A stretch of DNA of 42,718 bases, taken from positions 1 to 42,718 of the IMG/VR virus record IMGVR_UViG_3300046656_000396; one strand, 5' to 3'. The DNA is from a virus. Under the pieces are notes generated by a model. The model did not search any database, was not told where the DNA came from, and worked only from the letters and a program-made list of their open reading frames with translations. Numbering within the stretch: position 1 is the first letter of the stretch; each line of letters starts with the position of its first letter. The translations under genes were made by a program, and so were the position numbers. This document shows, in pieces, positions 8,092 through 15,603 of this stretch.

Positions 8092-10286
8092 GCGTCAACA
8101 ACAACTCCACTGCGGGCGTCGGCGGCCCGCAATTCCGCTTCAGCGGCACCGCGGCGGGCGCTCCCAACCTCCGGTCGGGCACGTACACGCTCGCCACGCG
8201 CGTCCGCTGGAACAGCTCGTCCACGACGGTCGACATGTTCGCGAGCGGGCTCGCGGTCAGCGGGGCAGACGCAAGCGGCGCGTACATCCAGCGCGTCAAC
8301 GGCGACCCGTCGACCACGATCAACTTCTACCGCACGAACACCGCGGGCTCGACGCTTCAGACCGCGACCTCGACCGGCGCATTCGGCAGCACCACGGCGT
8401 GGGTCCACCTCGCCATGACGTACGACGGCACGACCATCCGCTCGTACGTGAACGGTGTTGCGGGCGGCACGATCGCGAGCGGCACCACGACATGTACGAA
8501 CGCGGCGGCTGGCCTTCTGATCGGCTGCGGTCCGGGCGTGTCAGACACGGTCGACACGGTGTTCTTCGCGCGCGCGCTGTCGGCGGTTGAGATCGCTCAG
8601 CTCGCTGCGATGCGCATGCCGATCATTCGGCAAGGCGACTGCTTCGGATGGTATCCGATGTTCGGCGGCGCGAATCTCACCGAAGCCGGCATCGACTACA
8701 GCGGAAACGGCAACGCGCTGTCGGCGAGCGCAGCAGGCCCAAGCGTCACGAACGTGGCTCCGCCGACACCATGGGGCGGACCACAAGCGCTGCGCTTCCT
8801 GAGCCAGAGCTACGCAGTCACGACAGCGGGCACGACGAACAGCACGGGCGCGGCCGCGCTTACGAGCGCTGCGAGCTTGGCGGCGAGCGGCAGCACGCAG
8901 TGCACCGGCGCAGCCTCGATGACCTCGAGCTCGGCGATCGTGGCTACGGGCACGACGCAGACGACCGGCGCGGCCGTGATCGAAGACGGCTACTCGTGCT
9001 GGGATTCCAACGATCTCAGCCTGTCGCACACGATTTCCGCGTGGATATTTCCGACTGCTTCGCAGGAGAGCGCGCTTTTCAGGAGCGGCGCGATCGGGAT
9101 TTCGTCGGGCGCAGGCGGCATCAAGCTCAGCGGGACCACGCTCAACTTCTACGGGAACAACGGCGCCACCGGAGCAACGTACTCGTACTCGACCGCGGTC
9201 TCGCTGAACACGTGGACGTACGTTTCGCTGGTCTACGACGCGACCGCCAAGACGTACACGAGCTACATCAACGCAGCCTCGGTCGACTCTGCATCGTTCG
9301 ACGGCACGGGCCGATCAGCTAGCCAGGTTTGGCAGTTCTACGTGAACTTCGTGGGCGCCATGCGCTCGCTGCTCATTTCCTCGGGTTACGCGATGAGCGC
9401 TGCGCAGCTCTCGCAAACGATGCTGCTGAGGAGTGCTGGCGCGTACTTCGCCGGACTGGGTGACGAGCTCGGCATCTTTCTCCCGTTCTGGAGCTCGCTA
9501 AACTCGCGGTACATGTTCGGCTGCCCGACTCGGTTCGGGCTGAGCTTCGTCAACGTATTCGGTTCGGGGACGCTGGACTTCGTGGCTGCGGCTCCGCCGT
9601 CTGTCTGGGGCGGACCGAACACGCTCCAGTATCTCCGCGTTGGCTCGACGCTCGCGCTCGATGCCGCGGGCAGCTCACAAACGACTGGCGCGGCCACCGT
9701 TACCAGCTCCGCAGGCCTGACAGCCACGGGCGCGACCAACGTCACCGGCGCGGCCACTGTCACGCTCACCCAGGCGTTTCAGCTCGTGGCCACGGGCGCC
9801 ACAAACACCACGGGCGCAGCAGCGAGCAGCGAAAGCGCGTCACTCACGGCAGCTGGCAGCGTCCAGACGACCGGCACGGCGAGCGCGAGCTCAGCAGCCT
9901 CTCTGACGGCATCGGGCAGCACGCAGGCCACAGGCGCCGCCGCGGCCACATCCGCGGCGCAGCTCACGGCGGCTGGACTCACCCAGGTTTCCGGCCTCGC
10001 GCAGCCGTCCGGCGCGCTCGTCACGTCCGGCCTGACGAACGTCACCGGTTCGGCAGTGGTGACGCTCACGCAGACGTTCAGCATCACCGCGTCCGGCGTG
10101 AGCAACTGCTCTGGCGCAGCGGCAATCACCATCACCTACACGCTCGTAGCTGCCGGAACCACCCAGGTGACAGGTGTGGCAGCGCTGTCGATCCCGACGC
10201 CCGGAGGCGGCGGCGATGGACAGCAAACAGGCTCGGAACGTCGATGGCTAGGATCGACAGGAGCGAGGCGCAGAACGAGGCGCTGA
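8088..10286 (+). CDS. LamG-like receptor-binding fibre protein B, two LamG-type domains plus repeats
   Basis: 732 residues. Paralogue of the upstream fibre. The first jelly-roll covers residues about 25-180 (WVHLAMTYDGTTIRSYVNG, FFARALSAVEIAQLAAMR). A YSGNGN linker and three 19-residue repeats (about 245-300) follow. A second LamG-like domain covers about 300-450 (ISAWIFPT, WTYVSLVYDATAKTYTSYIN). After a linker come about nine more repeats (about 520-700). It ends GDGQQTGSERRW plus a basic tail, matching the C-terminus of protein A. Probable tail-tip adhesin; the glycan-binding role is inferred from the fold. Confidence 0.75.
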   Translation: MSVNNNSTAGVGGPQFRFSGTAAGAPNLRSGTYTLATRVRWNSSSTTVDMFASGLAVSGADASGAYIQRVNGDPSTTINFYRTNTAGSTLQTATSTGAFGSTTAWVHLAMTYDGTTIRSYVNGVAGGTIASGTTTCTNAAAGLLIGCGPGVSDTVDTVFFARALSAVEIAQLAAMRMPIIRQGDCFGWYPMFGGANLTEAGIDYSGNGNALSASAAGPSVTNVAPPTPWGGPQALRFLSQSYAVTTAGTTNSTGAAALTSAASLAASGSTQCTGAASMTSSSAIVATGTTQTTGAAVIEDGYSCWDSNDLSLSHTISAWIFPTASQESALFRSGAIGISSGAGGIKLSGTTLNFYGNNGATGATYSYSTAVSLNTWTYVSLVYDATAKTYTSYINAASVDSASFDGTGRSASQVWQFYVNFVGAMRSLLISSGYAMSAAQLSQTMLLRSAGAYFAGLGDELGIFLPFWSSLNSRYMFGCPTRFGLSFVNVFGSGTLDFVAAAPPSVWGGPNTLQYLRVGSTLALDAAGSSQTTGAATVTSSAGLTATGATNVTGAATVTLTQAFQLVATGATNTTGAAASSESASLTAAGSVQTTGTASASSAASLTASGSTQATGAAAATSAAQLTAAGLTQVSGLAQPSGALVTSGLTNVTGSAVVTLTQTFSITASGVSNCSGAAAITITYTLVAAGTTQVTGVAALSIPTPGGGGDGQQTGSERRWLGSTGARRRTRR
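9652..10191 (+). repeat. Tandem 57-bp coding repeats, about 9 copies (fibre B)
   Basis: Same 19-residue unit as in the upstream fibre (G-S-S-Q-T-T-G-A-A-T, G-A-T-N-V-T-G-A-A-T and so on). A separate block of three units sits at 8821-8988, ahead of the second LamG-like domain. The arrays in the two genes share the unit and LTQ(A/T)F spacers, pointing to duplication of a whole fibre gene followed by domain insertion or loss. Confidence 0.8.
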
Positions 10287-10351
10287 CCATATGCGAATCC
10301 GCTCGTACGCAGCTGGGAGCGGCCACACAATCTAACAGTCAGGTGTTAGTT

Positions 10352-10567
10352 ATGAATCCAGACGTCGTAAACTTCGCTCTTCGCTTTGTCGGCATGGCGC
10401 TGATCGCGCTGGGCCACTCAACCGTCATTCCGCAGCCGTGGGCTCAGATCGTGGGCGAGCTCGGCGCGGGCATGGTGCTGCTCTCTCAGCGAAAGCCGGG
10501 TGACGTGGCCATCGCCGATTTACCCGCAGAAATCCAAGAGAGCATCAGGCCGAGCAAATCGCCGTGA
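10352..10567 (+). CDS. Holin-like small membrane protein, 71 aa
   Basis: ATG at 10352 is preferred because AGGTG lies six bases upstream (10341-10345); the longer frame from 10244 starts inside the fibre gene and lacks a ribosome binding site. The peptide has one clear hydrophobic segment (VVNFALRFVGMALIALG), then a second moderate one (IVGELGAGMVLLSQ) and a short charged tail. That layout, at the end of the late operon next to another small gene, fits a holin. No endolysin is found beside it, so the assignment rests on topology and place alone. Confidence 0.5.
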   Translation: MNPDVVNFALRFVGMALIALGHSTVIPQPWAQIVGELGAGMVLLSQRKPGDVAIADLPAEIQESIRPSKSP

Positions 10568-10824
10568 CCAGCGTGCGCAAGCGACTCGCGCGTCTCACCG
10601 ATGGCCTCCTGTTCGAGGTGACGTCGGCGCTCGCGCTCGCGCACAAGATTCGCCCGCTCCCGAGCATCATCCAGCGCTGGCGCGACAAGATGGAATCGGC
10701 GCTGATCGAGGCCATGCTCATCGGCCAGCATGAGGCGCGACTCGCCGAGGACGAGCAGGCCGAGGTCGAGCTCGCCGACACGCGACCGCTCAAGACTCAG
10801 CCGCCGCCAAAGCCTAAAGCTTGA
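10564..10824 (+). CDS. Hypothetical helical protein, last gene of the late operon, 86 aa
   Basis: GTG at 10564 overlaps the previous stop (GTGA). The protein is charged and helical (RLARLTDGLLFEVTSALALAHKIR, HEARLAEDEQAEVELAD) with a Pro/Lys-rich end. It is the last rightward gene before a convergent junction. Function unknown. An accessory lysis or spanin-like role is possible by position, but there is no transmembrane anchor or lipobox. Confidence 0.6.
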   Translation: MTSVRKRLARLTDGLLFEVTSALALAHKIRPLPSIIQRWRDKMESALIEAMLIGQHEARLAEDEQAEVELADTRPLKTQPPPKPKA

Positions 10825-10981
10825 AGTCTCGAACGGCGTGAACCGATGCCAGCGGATCGCTTGTGATTCTAATTGGTTGACGTCCGACCGCGAGATCGGC
10901 ACTGTCCGGGTGTCTGGGCGAGCGCCTGTGCCTTGAGGACCTTCCCGGTTCACCTTGGCGCGATGCATCTCGCCCAGACGT
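10825..10981. other. Convergent intergenic junction (possible terminator or attP zone)
   Basis: 157 bases between the rightward late operon and the leftward integrase operon, with no convincing gene. It holds a near-palindrome at 10957-10974 (GGCG-C-GATGCATC-T-CGCC) that could fold as a short hairpin, without a T-tract. A minus-strand GAACCGGGAAGG (10941-10952) resembles the leader seen before five other genes but has no start codon behind it. In lambda-like phages attP lies at such a place beside the integrase operon; no tRNA-like core is seen here. Confidence 0.4.
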
Positions 10982-11497
10982 TCAATCCTTGAGGGCGTCT
11001 TCGAGGTCGCGCAGACAGGCGAGGTGATCGGAGCTGTAGGACGCTTCGCTCCACTTCGCCGGCAACACCCCGACGCGCGCGAGCTTGGCGCTCTGCTGAG
11101 CCATGTGCTCTTCATCGCGCCGCAGGATTTCCTTGCGAGCATCCAGATCGGCGCGCAGCCGGGACAGCTCAGCCTTTTCGATGACGGTCCAGTCAGGGTC
11201 GAACGTGAGCGACGCCCGCGGTGGCTCGCTGGAGAGCTCGCGCAGCCGGCGCACCTCGGCGATCAGCACATCCGCGGAATCCCGGGTGTCTCCTCCCGGC
11301 GGTTCGTAGTCGGGCCACGCGTTGTCCGACTCGAGGTAATCCATGGCCCGGTCCACCTCCCCGCGGGGCTCGACCAGCCCGCACCGCTTGCACTGTCGCC
11401 CTGTGACCGCACGCATCGGCGGCTCGCTGTACGAAATCCATTCGTGGCCGCACTGCTGCTGCATCTCTTCGGGCTTCTCAGAACCTCTTGATTCCAT
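10982..11497 (-). CDS. Cys-pair protein at the end of the integrase operon, 171 aa
   Basis: Start chosen at the ATG at 11497 because GGAGGG lies seven bases upstream; an ATG at 11527 in the same frame has no such site. The N-terminus has CGHEW then CKRCG about 20 residues later, a zinc-ribbon layout. After it come an acidic region and a C-terminal coiled coil (AELSRLRADLDARKEILRRDEEH). Function unknown. It is the promoter-distal gene of the leftward operon. Confidence 0.65.
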   Translation of the reverse strand: MESRGSEKPEEMQQQCGHEWISYSEPPMRAVTGRQCKRCGLVEPRGEVDRAMDYLESDNAWPDYEPPGGDTRDSADVLIAEVRRLRELSSEPPRASLTFDPDWTVIEKAELSRLRADLDARKEILRRDEEHMAQQSAKLARVGVLPAKWSEASYSSDHLACLRDLEDALKD

Positions 11498-11546
11498 TAC
11501 ACTTCCCTCCATGGTCGCGTATTCCAAGGGTATTCGCGGCTGCCCG

Positions 11547-11577
11547 CTGGTTCAGTGATTGATGGCTGAAACACCAG
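11547..11577 (-). terminator. Hairpin directly after the stop codon of the leftward gene
   Basis: CTGG-TTCAG pairs with CTGAA-ACA-CCAG, giving nine pairs with a three-base bulge and a 10-base loop. It begins one base after the stop of the 11578-11886 gene and lies before the ribosome binding site of the next gene. There is no T-tract, so it may be an attenuator or RNA-stability element rather than a full terminator. Confidence 0.4.
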
Positions 11578-11886
11578 TCATTTCGTGGGCGAGCTCGGCT
11601 CCGCGTGTGCCGCATCAGCCTTCACAGCCTCGGCAGCTGACGCACTGCTGACGCAGAAGCTTTGAACCTTGCGTGCGTGATCATCCAGTCCGGCCACGAA
11701 TCCGCGCCAAAACTTCGGCAACTCATCCTGCCCGTGCGTCTCGGGGTCGCCCGGTCCAATCCAGCCAATCAGCTCCTTCACCAACGGCTCGCGCTCGCGG
11801 AAGCGCTTCAGTTCATCGCGCATCGCCTCGATCTCGTCTCTGAAGCACTGAAAACAGCTCGCTATGAATCCGTGTGGACAGGTCAC
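11578..11886 (-). CDS. Small CxHx5CxxC protein downstream of integrase, 102 aa
   Basis: GTG at 11886 overlaps the integrase stop (GTGA) and has GAGGG about five bases upstream. Frames further upstream are shadows of the integrase. Residues 3-14 contain C-PH-x5-C-x2-C, probably zinc-binding, followed by a coiled coil (RDEIEAMRDELKRFREREPL). A middle segment has Trp/Gly (ELIGWIGPGD). Function unknown; its coupling to int suggests a regulatory accessory, but that is inference. Confidence 0.6.
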   Translation of the reverse strand: MTCPHGFIASCFQCFRDEIEAMRDELKRFREREPLVKELIGWIGPGDPETHGQDELPKFWRGFVAGLDDHARKVQSFCVSSASAAEAVKADAAHAEPSSPTK

Positions 11887-12917
11887 GCTTCCCTCGCAAT
11901 CGGTTTTGGCTGTGTCAGTCGCGGCAGCTTGCTCGCGGCTTGCTGCAAGTGATCGCCGCGCTTTCCAACCTGCGCGTAGACCTGCTCGAGCATCGCCACG
12001 CTGTTGCCCATGATTTTCGCCAGCGTGAGTATCGGCACGCCAGCGCGCGCCATGTGCGTCGCGTACGTTCCCCGCAGGTCGTTCACGCTGACAGCTTCGC
12101 CGATCGCGCGCAGCGACGTGCGCCGCAACACGAAGTCGGCACATCGCTTCTCCCAGTGCGGAATCACGTCAGCGCATCCACGCCGCGGAAGCATGTGCTC
12201 GTAGAGCTCATCTGGTATCGGCACGTCGCGCACGGAGCCGCGCGTCTTGGTTCCAGCCACGTGCACGTAGCGCGCGCTCCAGTCGACCTCTGTGATCTTC
12301 GCTGGCTCGCTCAGGCGTAACCCGAGCTGCAGGTAGGCCATGATGTTGAGGCGCCTCTCGGGCGGCGTGGCGAGCAGCAATGACCGTTGCTCGTCCAGCT
12401 CGAGCACGCGCTGAGGCTTGTGCTCGATGGCTCCGAGCTCGGGGAACTCGGGAGGCTTCACGCCAGCGATCGCGAAGGCCTGCAGCAGCGTTTGAAACTC
12501 GCGCTGCACCGTCCACGGGCCTCGGCCCTGCCCGCGCGACCAGACTGCGTAGGCGCGCAGTCTGTCAGCGTCGAGCGTCGAGAGTGGGGTGCGCTCGTCG
12601 AGACCTTCCACGAGCCGCTGACCCCTGTACATGATGTTGTCGAGCGTGGGCCGCGAGCGCCCCGCTAGCTCCGCGGCTTCGGTGAGCGCGGCGAGCGCTT
12701 GCTTGAGCGTTTTGCTTGGGCGCGTGAGAGCTTCTCCTCCAAGCGCTGCATCGCGCTCGATTTGGTCTGCGATGATTTGCGCTCTCTCTCGGGATTTGCT
12801 TGTTCCATCGTTTCGGATGCCGGTTGATTTCGCGATCCGTCGCCGGGTGCCTCGTGCGTAGTACCAGCAGTAGGCTTGCCACTTGTCGGAGCCTGGGCGT
12901 TCAAAGAGATCGGCCAT
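11883..12917 (-). CDS. int: Tyrosine-recombinase integrase, 344 aa
   Basis: Phage-size tyrosine recombinase that would integrate and excise the prophage. The N-terminal domain is of the Trp-Arg-rich arm-binding kind (WQAYCWYYARGTRRRIAKSTG); the core-binding domain covers about 70-165. The catalytic domain shows R201 (RLSE), K224 (TKTRGS), R282 in NDLRGTYATHM, H288 and the nucleophile Y314 (LEQVYAQV). Two positions usually His are Asn here: N279 in the HxxR motif and N305 in the LGH-like motif. ATG at 12917 has GGGGA ten bases upstream. It overlaps an excisionase-like gene by 253 bases in another frame. Confidence 0.88.
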   Translation of the reverse strand: MADLFERPGSDKWQAYCWYYARGTRRRIAKSTGIRNDGTSKSRERAQIIADQIERDAALGGEALTRPSKTLKQALAALTEAAELAGRSRPTLDNIMYRGQRLVEGLDERTPLSTLDADRLRAYAVWSRGQGRGPWTVQREFQTLLQAFAIAGVKPPEFPELGAIEHKPQRVLELDEQRSLLLATPPERRLNIMAYLQLGLRLSEPAKITEVDWSARYVHVAGTKTRGSVRDVPIPDELYEHMLPRRGCADVIPHWEKRCADFVLRRTSLRAIGEAVSVNDLRGTYATHMARAGVPILTLAKIMGNSVAMLEQVYAQVGKRGDHLQQAASKLPRLTQPKPIAREA

Positions 12918-13099
12918 GGTGTCTGTCCCCTTTCGAGCTTCCGCAAATACTCGATCAGACGGCGCTCCGAAACCCTCCAGCCCAGCCCAGGCTCGTTACG
13001 GCCGCCCAGCCGCGCCATGATGGCGTAGGCGGCCGTCCTGCCGCAGCTGCACGCGCGCCGAACCACGGCCGGACCGACCATGCGCAGCTCGGCGGTCAT
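12665..13099 (-). CDS. xis: Excisionase-like HTH protein overlapping int, up to 144 aa
   Basis: ATG at 13099 has GGGAG six to seven bases upstream and overlaps the stop of the preceding micro-gene. Residues about 8-55 form a small winged/HTH-like domain (AVVRRACSCGRTAAYAIMARLGG, GWRVSERRLIEYLRKLERG) typical of excisionase-type DNA-binding proteins. Position directly before int supports this. From residue about 60 the frame runs inside int for 253 bases, giving a charged low-complexity tail (Ser/Arg/Lys/Gln). The tail may be a by-product of the overlap or a real extension. The family call is by size, motif and context. Confidence 0.6.
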   Translation of the reverse strand: MTAELRMVGPAVVRRACSCGRTAAYAIMARLGGRNEPGLGWRVSERRLIEYLRKLERGQTPWPISLNAQAPTSGKPTAGTTHEAPGDGSRNQPASETMEQANPERERKSSQTKSSAMQRLEEKLSRAQAKRSSKRSPRSPKPRS

Positions 13100-13197
13100 C
13101 TGCGACTCCCAATACCGCTGACTCCAGCGGCCACGACAGTCAGGTAGACCAATGTCCACCACGGATGGGACTCGGCGAATGCCAGGAGCGCGATCAC
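13096..13197 (-). CDS. 33-aa membrane micro-protein before xis
   Basis: GTG at 13197 overlaps the stop of the 13194-13358 gene (GTGA) and its TGA overlaps the ATG of the excisionase-like gene (ATGA). The product has a short hydrophobic segment (WTLVYLTVVAAGVSGIG) flanked by a short N-terminus and an SRR end, so a single-pass membrane peptide. Coupling on both sides supports it being translated. Function unknown. Confidence 0.5.
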   Translation of the reverse strand: MIALLAFAESHPWWTLVYLTVVAAGVSGIGSRR

Positions 13198-13358
13198 TGC
13201 ATCCTCCTCGGCTTACGAATCGCCTTCTCCTGCGACTCCGCGACAGCCTCCAAGAACTCGCGCTTGATGTCCTCGTAGCTCACCGCAAGCATTTGCTGCT
13301 TGGTCTCCTCGAGCTCGGCATCGGTGAACTGCTTGCCGACTTTTGGGCGCTTGGTCAT
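13194..13358 (-). CDS. Small basic helical protein, 54 aa
   Basis: ATG at 13358 overlaps the stop of the upstream Cys-rich gene (ATGA) and the stop overlaps the next GTG. The product is charged: MTKRPKVGKQF, then an amphipathic helix (DAELEETKQQMLAVSYEDIKR) and a KAIRKPRRMQ end. It looks like a small regulator or protein-binding peptide. No known family recognised. Confidence 0.6.
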   Translation of the reverse strand: MTKRPKVGKQFTDAELEETKQQMLAVSYEDIKREFLEAVAESQEKAIRKPRRMQ

Positions 13359-13732
13359 GGCTTGCGCTCCAGCTCGGTGCGCAGGTGATCGGCGCGCTCA
13401 CGGAAGTACGAGTGTCCGGGCCAGTAGGCGGTTCCCGCCGTATTGAACGCCGTGCGTAGGTCCTTCTCCGCACGCTCTGCAGCTGCCTTGAGTAGCGTGT
13501 ACTGCACGCGCAATGCCTCGGCCTCTGCATGCTCTACATCAGCCTCGAGTTCCGCCCGCTTGCGCTCCAGCCTCAACGTCAGTTCGCCAGTGCGCAGCGG
13601 ACAGAACTCGTGCGGCGTGTCGCTGTCGGTCTCGTCTACGTCCTCTGCGTTCGGGTGCTTGCAGCGGATGCCGTCGTATCTCAGCGGGCACTCGCTGCAG
13701 CCTTTCACGTGCATGGTGACGTCCATCTTCAC
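13355..13732 (-). CDS. CxxCPL Cys-rich protein with coiled coil, 125 aa
   Basis: GTG at 13732 overlaps the preceding stop and has GGAGG just upstream. The N-terminus contains GCSECPLRYDGIRCKHP and, about 20 residues on, EFCPLR. The same C-x2-CPL...C-x-HP...CPLR pattern occurs in the 65-aa protein at 26748-26945, so the two are paralogues in different operons. Four cysteines suggest zinc (or Fe-S) binding. The remaining 80 residues are a coiled coil. Function unknown. Confidence 0.65.
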   Translation of the reverse strand: MKMDVTMHVKGCSECPLRYDGIRCKHPNAEDVDETDSDTPHEFCPLRTGELTLRLERKRAELEADVEHAEAEALRVQYTLLKAAAERAEKDLRTAFNTAGTAYWPGHSYFRERADHLRTELERKP

Positions 13733-13968
13733 AGCTCCTCCTTCGCCCGCTCGAAAGCAGCCTCGAGCTCAGCACGTGCCACCTTGGGCTTGCGCGGCTC
13801 AGCGCGCGCGCTGGCCCTGCTATTGCGCTGCTGATAGGCCTTGCGCTCGCAGGAGATGTGCACCGCGTAGAGGTTCGTGGCGCCGTCCATCAGCGCTTCG
13901 TGGTCCATGTCATCGAGCGACGCGCACGGCGCTCCGCACACGCGGCAGTTGTAGACTCGTGAGCTCAC
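13729..13968 (-). CDS. Small zinc-ribbon-like protein, 79 aa
   Basis: GTG at 13968, with GAGGTG five bases upstream, begins MSSRVYNCRVCGAPC. C-x2-C-x3-C is followed by a fourth Cys (HISCERKA) about 25 residues later, a likely zinc site. The C-terminal half is basic and helical. It sits in the leftward operon between two other small genes with tight overlaps. Function unknown. Confidence 0.6.
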   Translation of the reverse strand: MSSRVYNCRVCGAPCASLDDMDHEALMDGATNLYAVHISCERKAYQQRNSRASARAEPRKPKVARAELEAAFERAKEEL

Positions 13969-13977
13969 AGCATCACC

Positions 13978-14205
13978 TCACCACGGCAGTTGGTTTTCGT
14001 CCGCACTCCAGTCGATCGACGGCCCGCCAAGCCATCGATACTTGCCCCACGCGATGTCCTTCGGCGGCGTGGGCCGTGTGTCGACCCACAGCTGCAGAGC
14101 AGCGGCGAGCGGGTCATGACGCGTGGTCTCCAGCTGGGTCGTCGCTTGGGTCTGCGAGAAACGGCGCGCCGACCTCTTGGTCTGGCAGCTCCCCGGTCTC
14201 CGCAT
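13978..14205 (-). CDS. Hypothetical Trp-rich small protein, start uncertain
   Basis: The frame ending at 13978 (product ending WLGGPSIDWSADENQLPW) has codon use with GC at third positions like its neighbours, so it is probably coding. Its start is unclear: the first ATG is at 14205, inside the end of the Sak4-like gene, and no strong ribosome binding site decides. The competing frame from 14117 to 13965 has neat ATGA and GTGA overlaps but gives an Arg-rich peptide and looks less real. Function unknown. Confidence 0.4.
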   Translation of the reverse strand: MRRPGSCQTKRSARRFSQTQATTQLETTRHDPLAAALQLWVDTRPTPPKDIAWGKYRWLGGPSIDWSADENQLPW

Positions 14206-15238
14206 TCGCCCCAGCCATCTCAGCTTCCATCTTGCGGCGCTCCACGAGCTCGGCGCGCGCAGCGTTGAGGTACGGCACAGCATCGATGCTCGCGCGCTTG
14301 GCGTTCGCTGCAGCCTCGGGCGTCTTGCTGCTCGCGGGTCCCTTCACGGTCGCCTCGAGACGGCCGATGTACGCCACCAGCTTCTCAGTGGGCACGCTCG
14401 TAAGCGGCTGGTCGACGACCGAGCTGTTCGCGTAGAGGCCCCACACACGCTCGTGCCGCGGGCCCCACTCGCCTTCTGGCGGCTGCTCGGCGTCGGGGCT
14501 TGGCGGAAGCGCGGCGAGCTTCGGAGCAGCCGGCTGGACGCCGTCCGAAAGCCACGCGAGCAGCGTCTCGCCGAGCTCTTCGCCGGCCTTGCGAATCACT
14601 GCGCCATCGAGTGCGGCGCAGCGCGTCTTGGTCACACACAGGTCGTGGTCGAGCGTGACGTCGCAGACCACGTCAAACTCGTACTCCATGCCTTCGCGCT
14701 GCACGGCGGCGAGGCCTACGCGCTTCGGCTGCTTGATCGTCTTGCCGCCGCGCTGAATCTCCTCGAGCACGTACTCGGTCTTGGTGCGCATGGTCGCGAT
14801 CACGTGGCACTTGCAGCCTACGATCGCGTCGATGAGCCGATTGTGTTGCGGGGTCACGTCGCGCCAAGCGGTGTAGCTGTTGCCGGAGCTCGACTTCTTG
14901 GCGGCCTTGTCGACCTGCTCCAGCGCGCCATCTTTGCCAGACCACGCGTGCGACAAAGAATCGATGATGACCACATCGTAACCGGCCTTCTCGGCCAGCC
15001 TGATCGCTTCGACGTACGTCTCAGGCGAGAAGCTCTCGAGCTCCAGCGCATCGAAGTCGCCAAACTCGCCGGCGTACTTCGATGCGCTCGCGTGCTCGGT
15101 GTCGATCACAGCAACGCGCTTTCCCATGCCTGCAGCCATGCGCAGGGCGGTCACGGTCTTGCCGCTACCCGAAGGCCCCATCAGCGCGATGCGCGCCTTT
15201 GCGGCCTTCTTGGTGGCCTTCTTGAAGGCGAGCGTCAC
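14114..15238 (-). CDS. Sak4-like RecA-fold ATPase (single-strand annealing/recombination), 374 aa
   Basis: ATP-dependent phage recombination protein of the RecA/RAD51-like AAA_24 kind. The Walker A is GPSGSGKT at residues 21-28 and the Walker B-type strand is VVIIDS ending at D93. A polar patch near 145-150 (VIATMRTKTEY) matches the sensor-like segment of this family. The domain covers about 10-235. A 140-residue C-terminal extension is acidic and probably flexible, a possible SSB- or partner-binding tail. GTG at 15238 overlaps the preceding stop. With the RusA-like gene in the rightward operon it suggests phage-encoded recombination. Sak4 versus generic AAA_24 is judged by motif order. Confidence 0.8.
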   Translation of the reverse strand: MTLAFKKATKKAAKARIALMGPSGSGKTVTALRMAAGMGKRVAVIDTEHASASKYAGEFGDFDALELESFSPETYVEAIRLAEKAGYDVVIIDSLSHAWSGKDGALEQVDKAAKKSSSGNSYTAWRDVTPQHNRLIDAIVGCKCHVIATMRTKTEYVLEEIQRGGKTIKQPKRVGLAAVQREGMEYEFDVVCDVTLDHDLCVTKTRCAALDGAVIRKAGEELGETLLAWLSDGVQPAAPKLAALPPSPDAEQPPEGEWGPRHERVWGLYANSSVVDQPLTSVPTEKLVAYIGRLEATVKGPASSKTPEAAANAKRASIDAVPYLNAARAELVERRKMEAEMAGANAETGELPDQEVGAPFLADPSDDPAGDHAS

Positions 15239-15603
15239 GCCGGCACCCCGTTCTCATCGCGCGCAGCCTCGACTTTGGGCGCGCGCGGGCGGCCGGCGTC
15301 GCTGCGAGTCGCGCGGGGCTTGATGCCGTCGAGCGCCATGCGCGCGGCCTTGGCCTCGCGCTCGTGCGTATCGACGCGCTTCTTGAGCTCGGTCTCGATC
15401 TGGTAGCGCAGCGCTACGAGCGCCGTGGTGGGCATGATCTCCACAGCGATCTGCACCTCTTGCTTCTGTACCGGCGTCAACTTGTCAGGGTCCATCATGT
15501 CACTCTCCTCGCCGCCGTCAGCGGCATTGAACTCTTCGTACGCATAGGGGTCTTCACAGCGCATGCTCCAGCTGTCGTAGTCGTCGAAGCCGGTCATGCT
15601 CAC
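15235..15603 (-). CDS. Hypothetical acidic protein before the Sak4-like gene, 122 aa
   Basis: GTG at 15603 overlaps the previous stop (GTGA) and its stop overlaps the next GTG. The N-terminal 45 residues are acidic (DDYDSW, DGGEESDMMDPD). A helical region follows (TPVQKQEVQIAVEIMPTTALVALRYQIETELKKR), then a basic Pro/Arg tail. Coupling to the ATPase suggests a recombination accessory; no SSB or exonuclease fold is recognised. Confidence 0.6.
   Translation of the reverse strand: MSMTGFDDYDSWSMRCEDPYAYEEFNAADGGEESDMMDPDKLTPVQKQEVQIAVEIMPTTALVALRYQIETELKKRVDTHEREAKAARMALDGIKPRATRSDAGRPRAPKVEAARDENGVPA

Noticed and set aside
6639-8408. Long minus-strand frame (589 codons) opposite fibre A
   Set aside because: It arises from the Thr/Ala/Gly repeat DNA read backwards, giving Val/Pro/Ala repeats; no start signal and wrong strand for the block.
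13965-14117. Alternative 50-aa frame with neat ATGA and GTGA overlaps
   Set aside because: The product is Arg/Ser-rich with poor third-position GC bias; the other frame, ending at 13978, has gene-like codon use.
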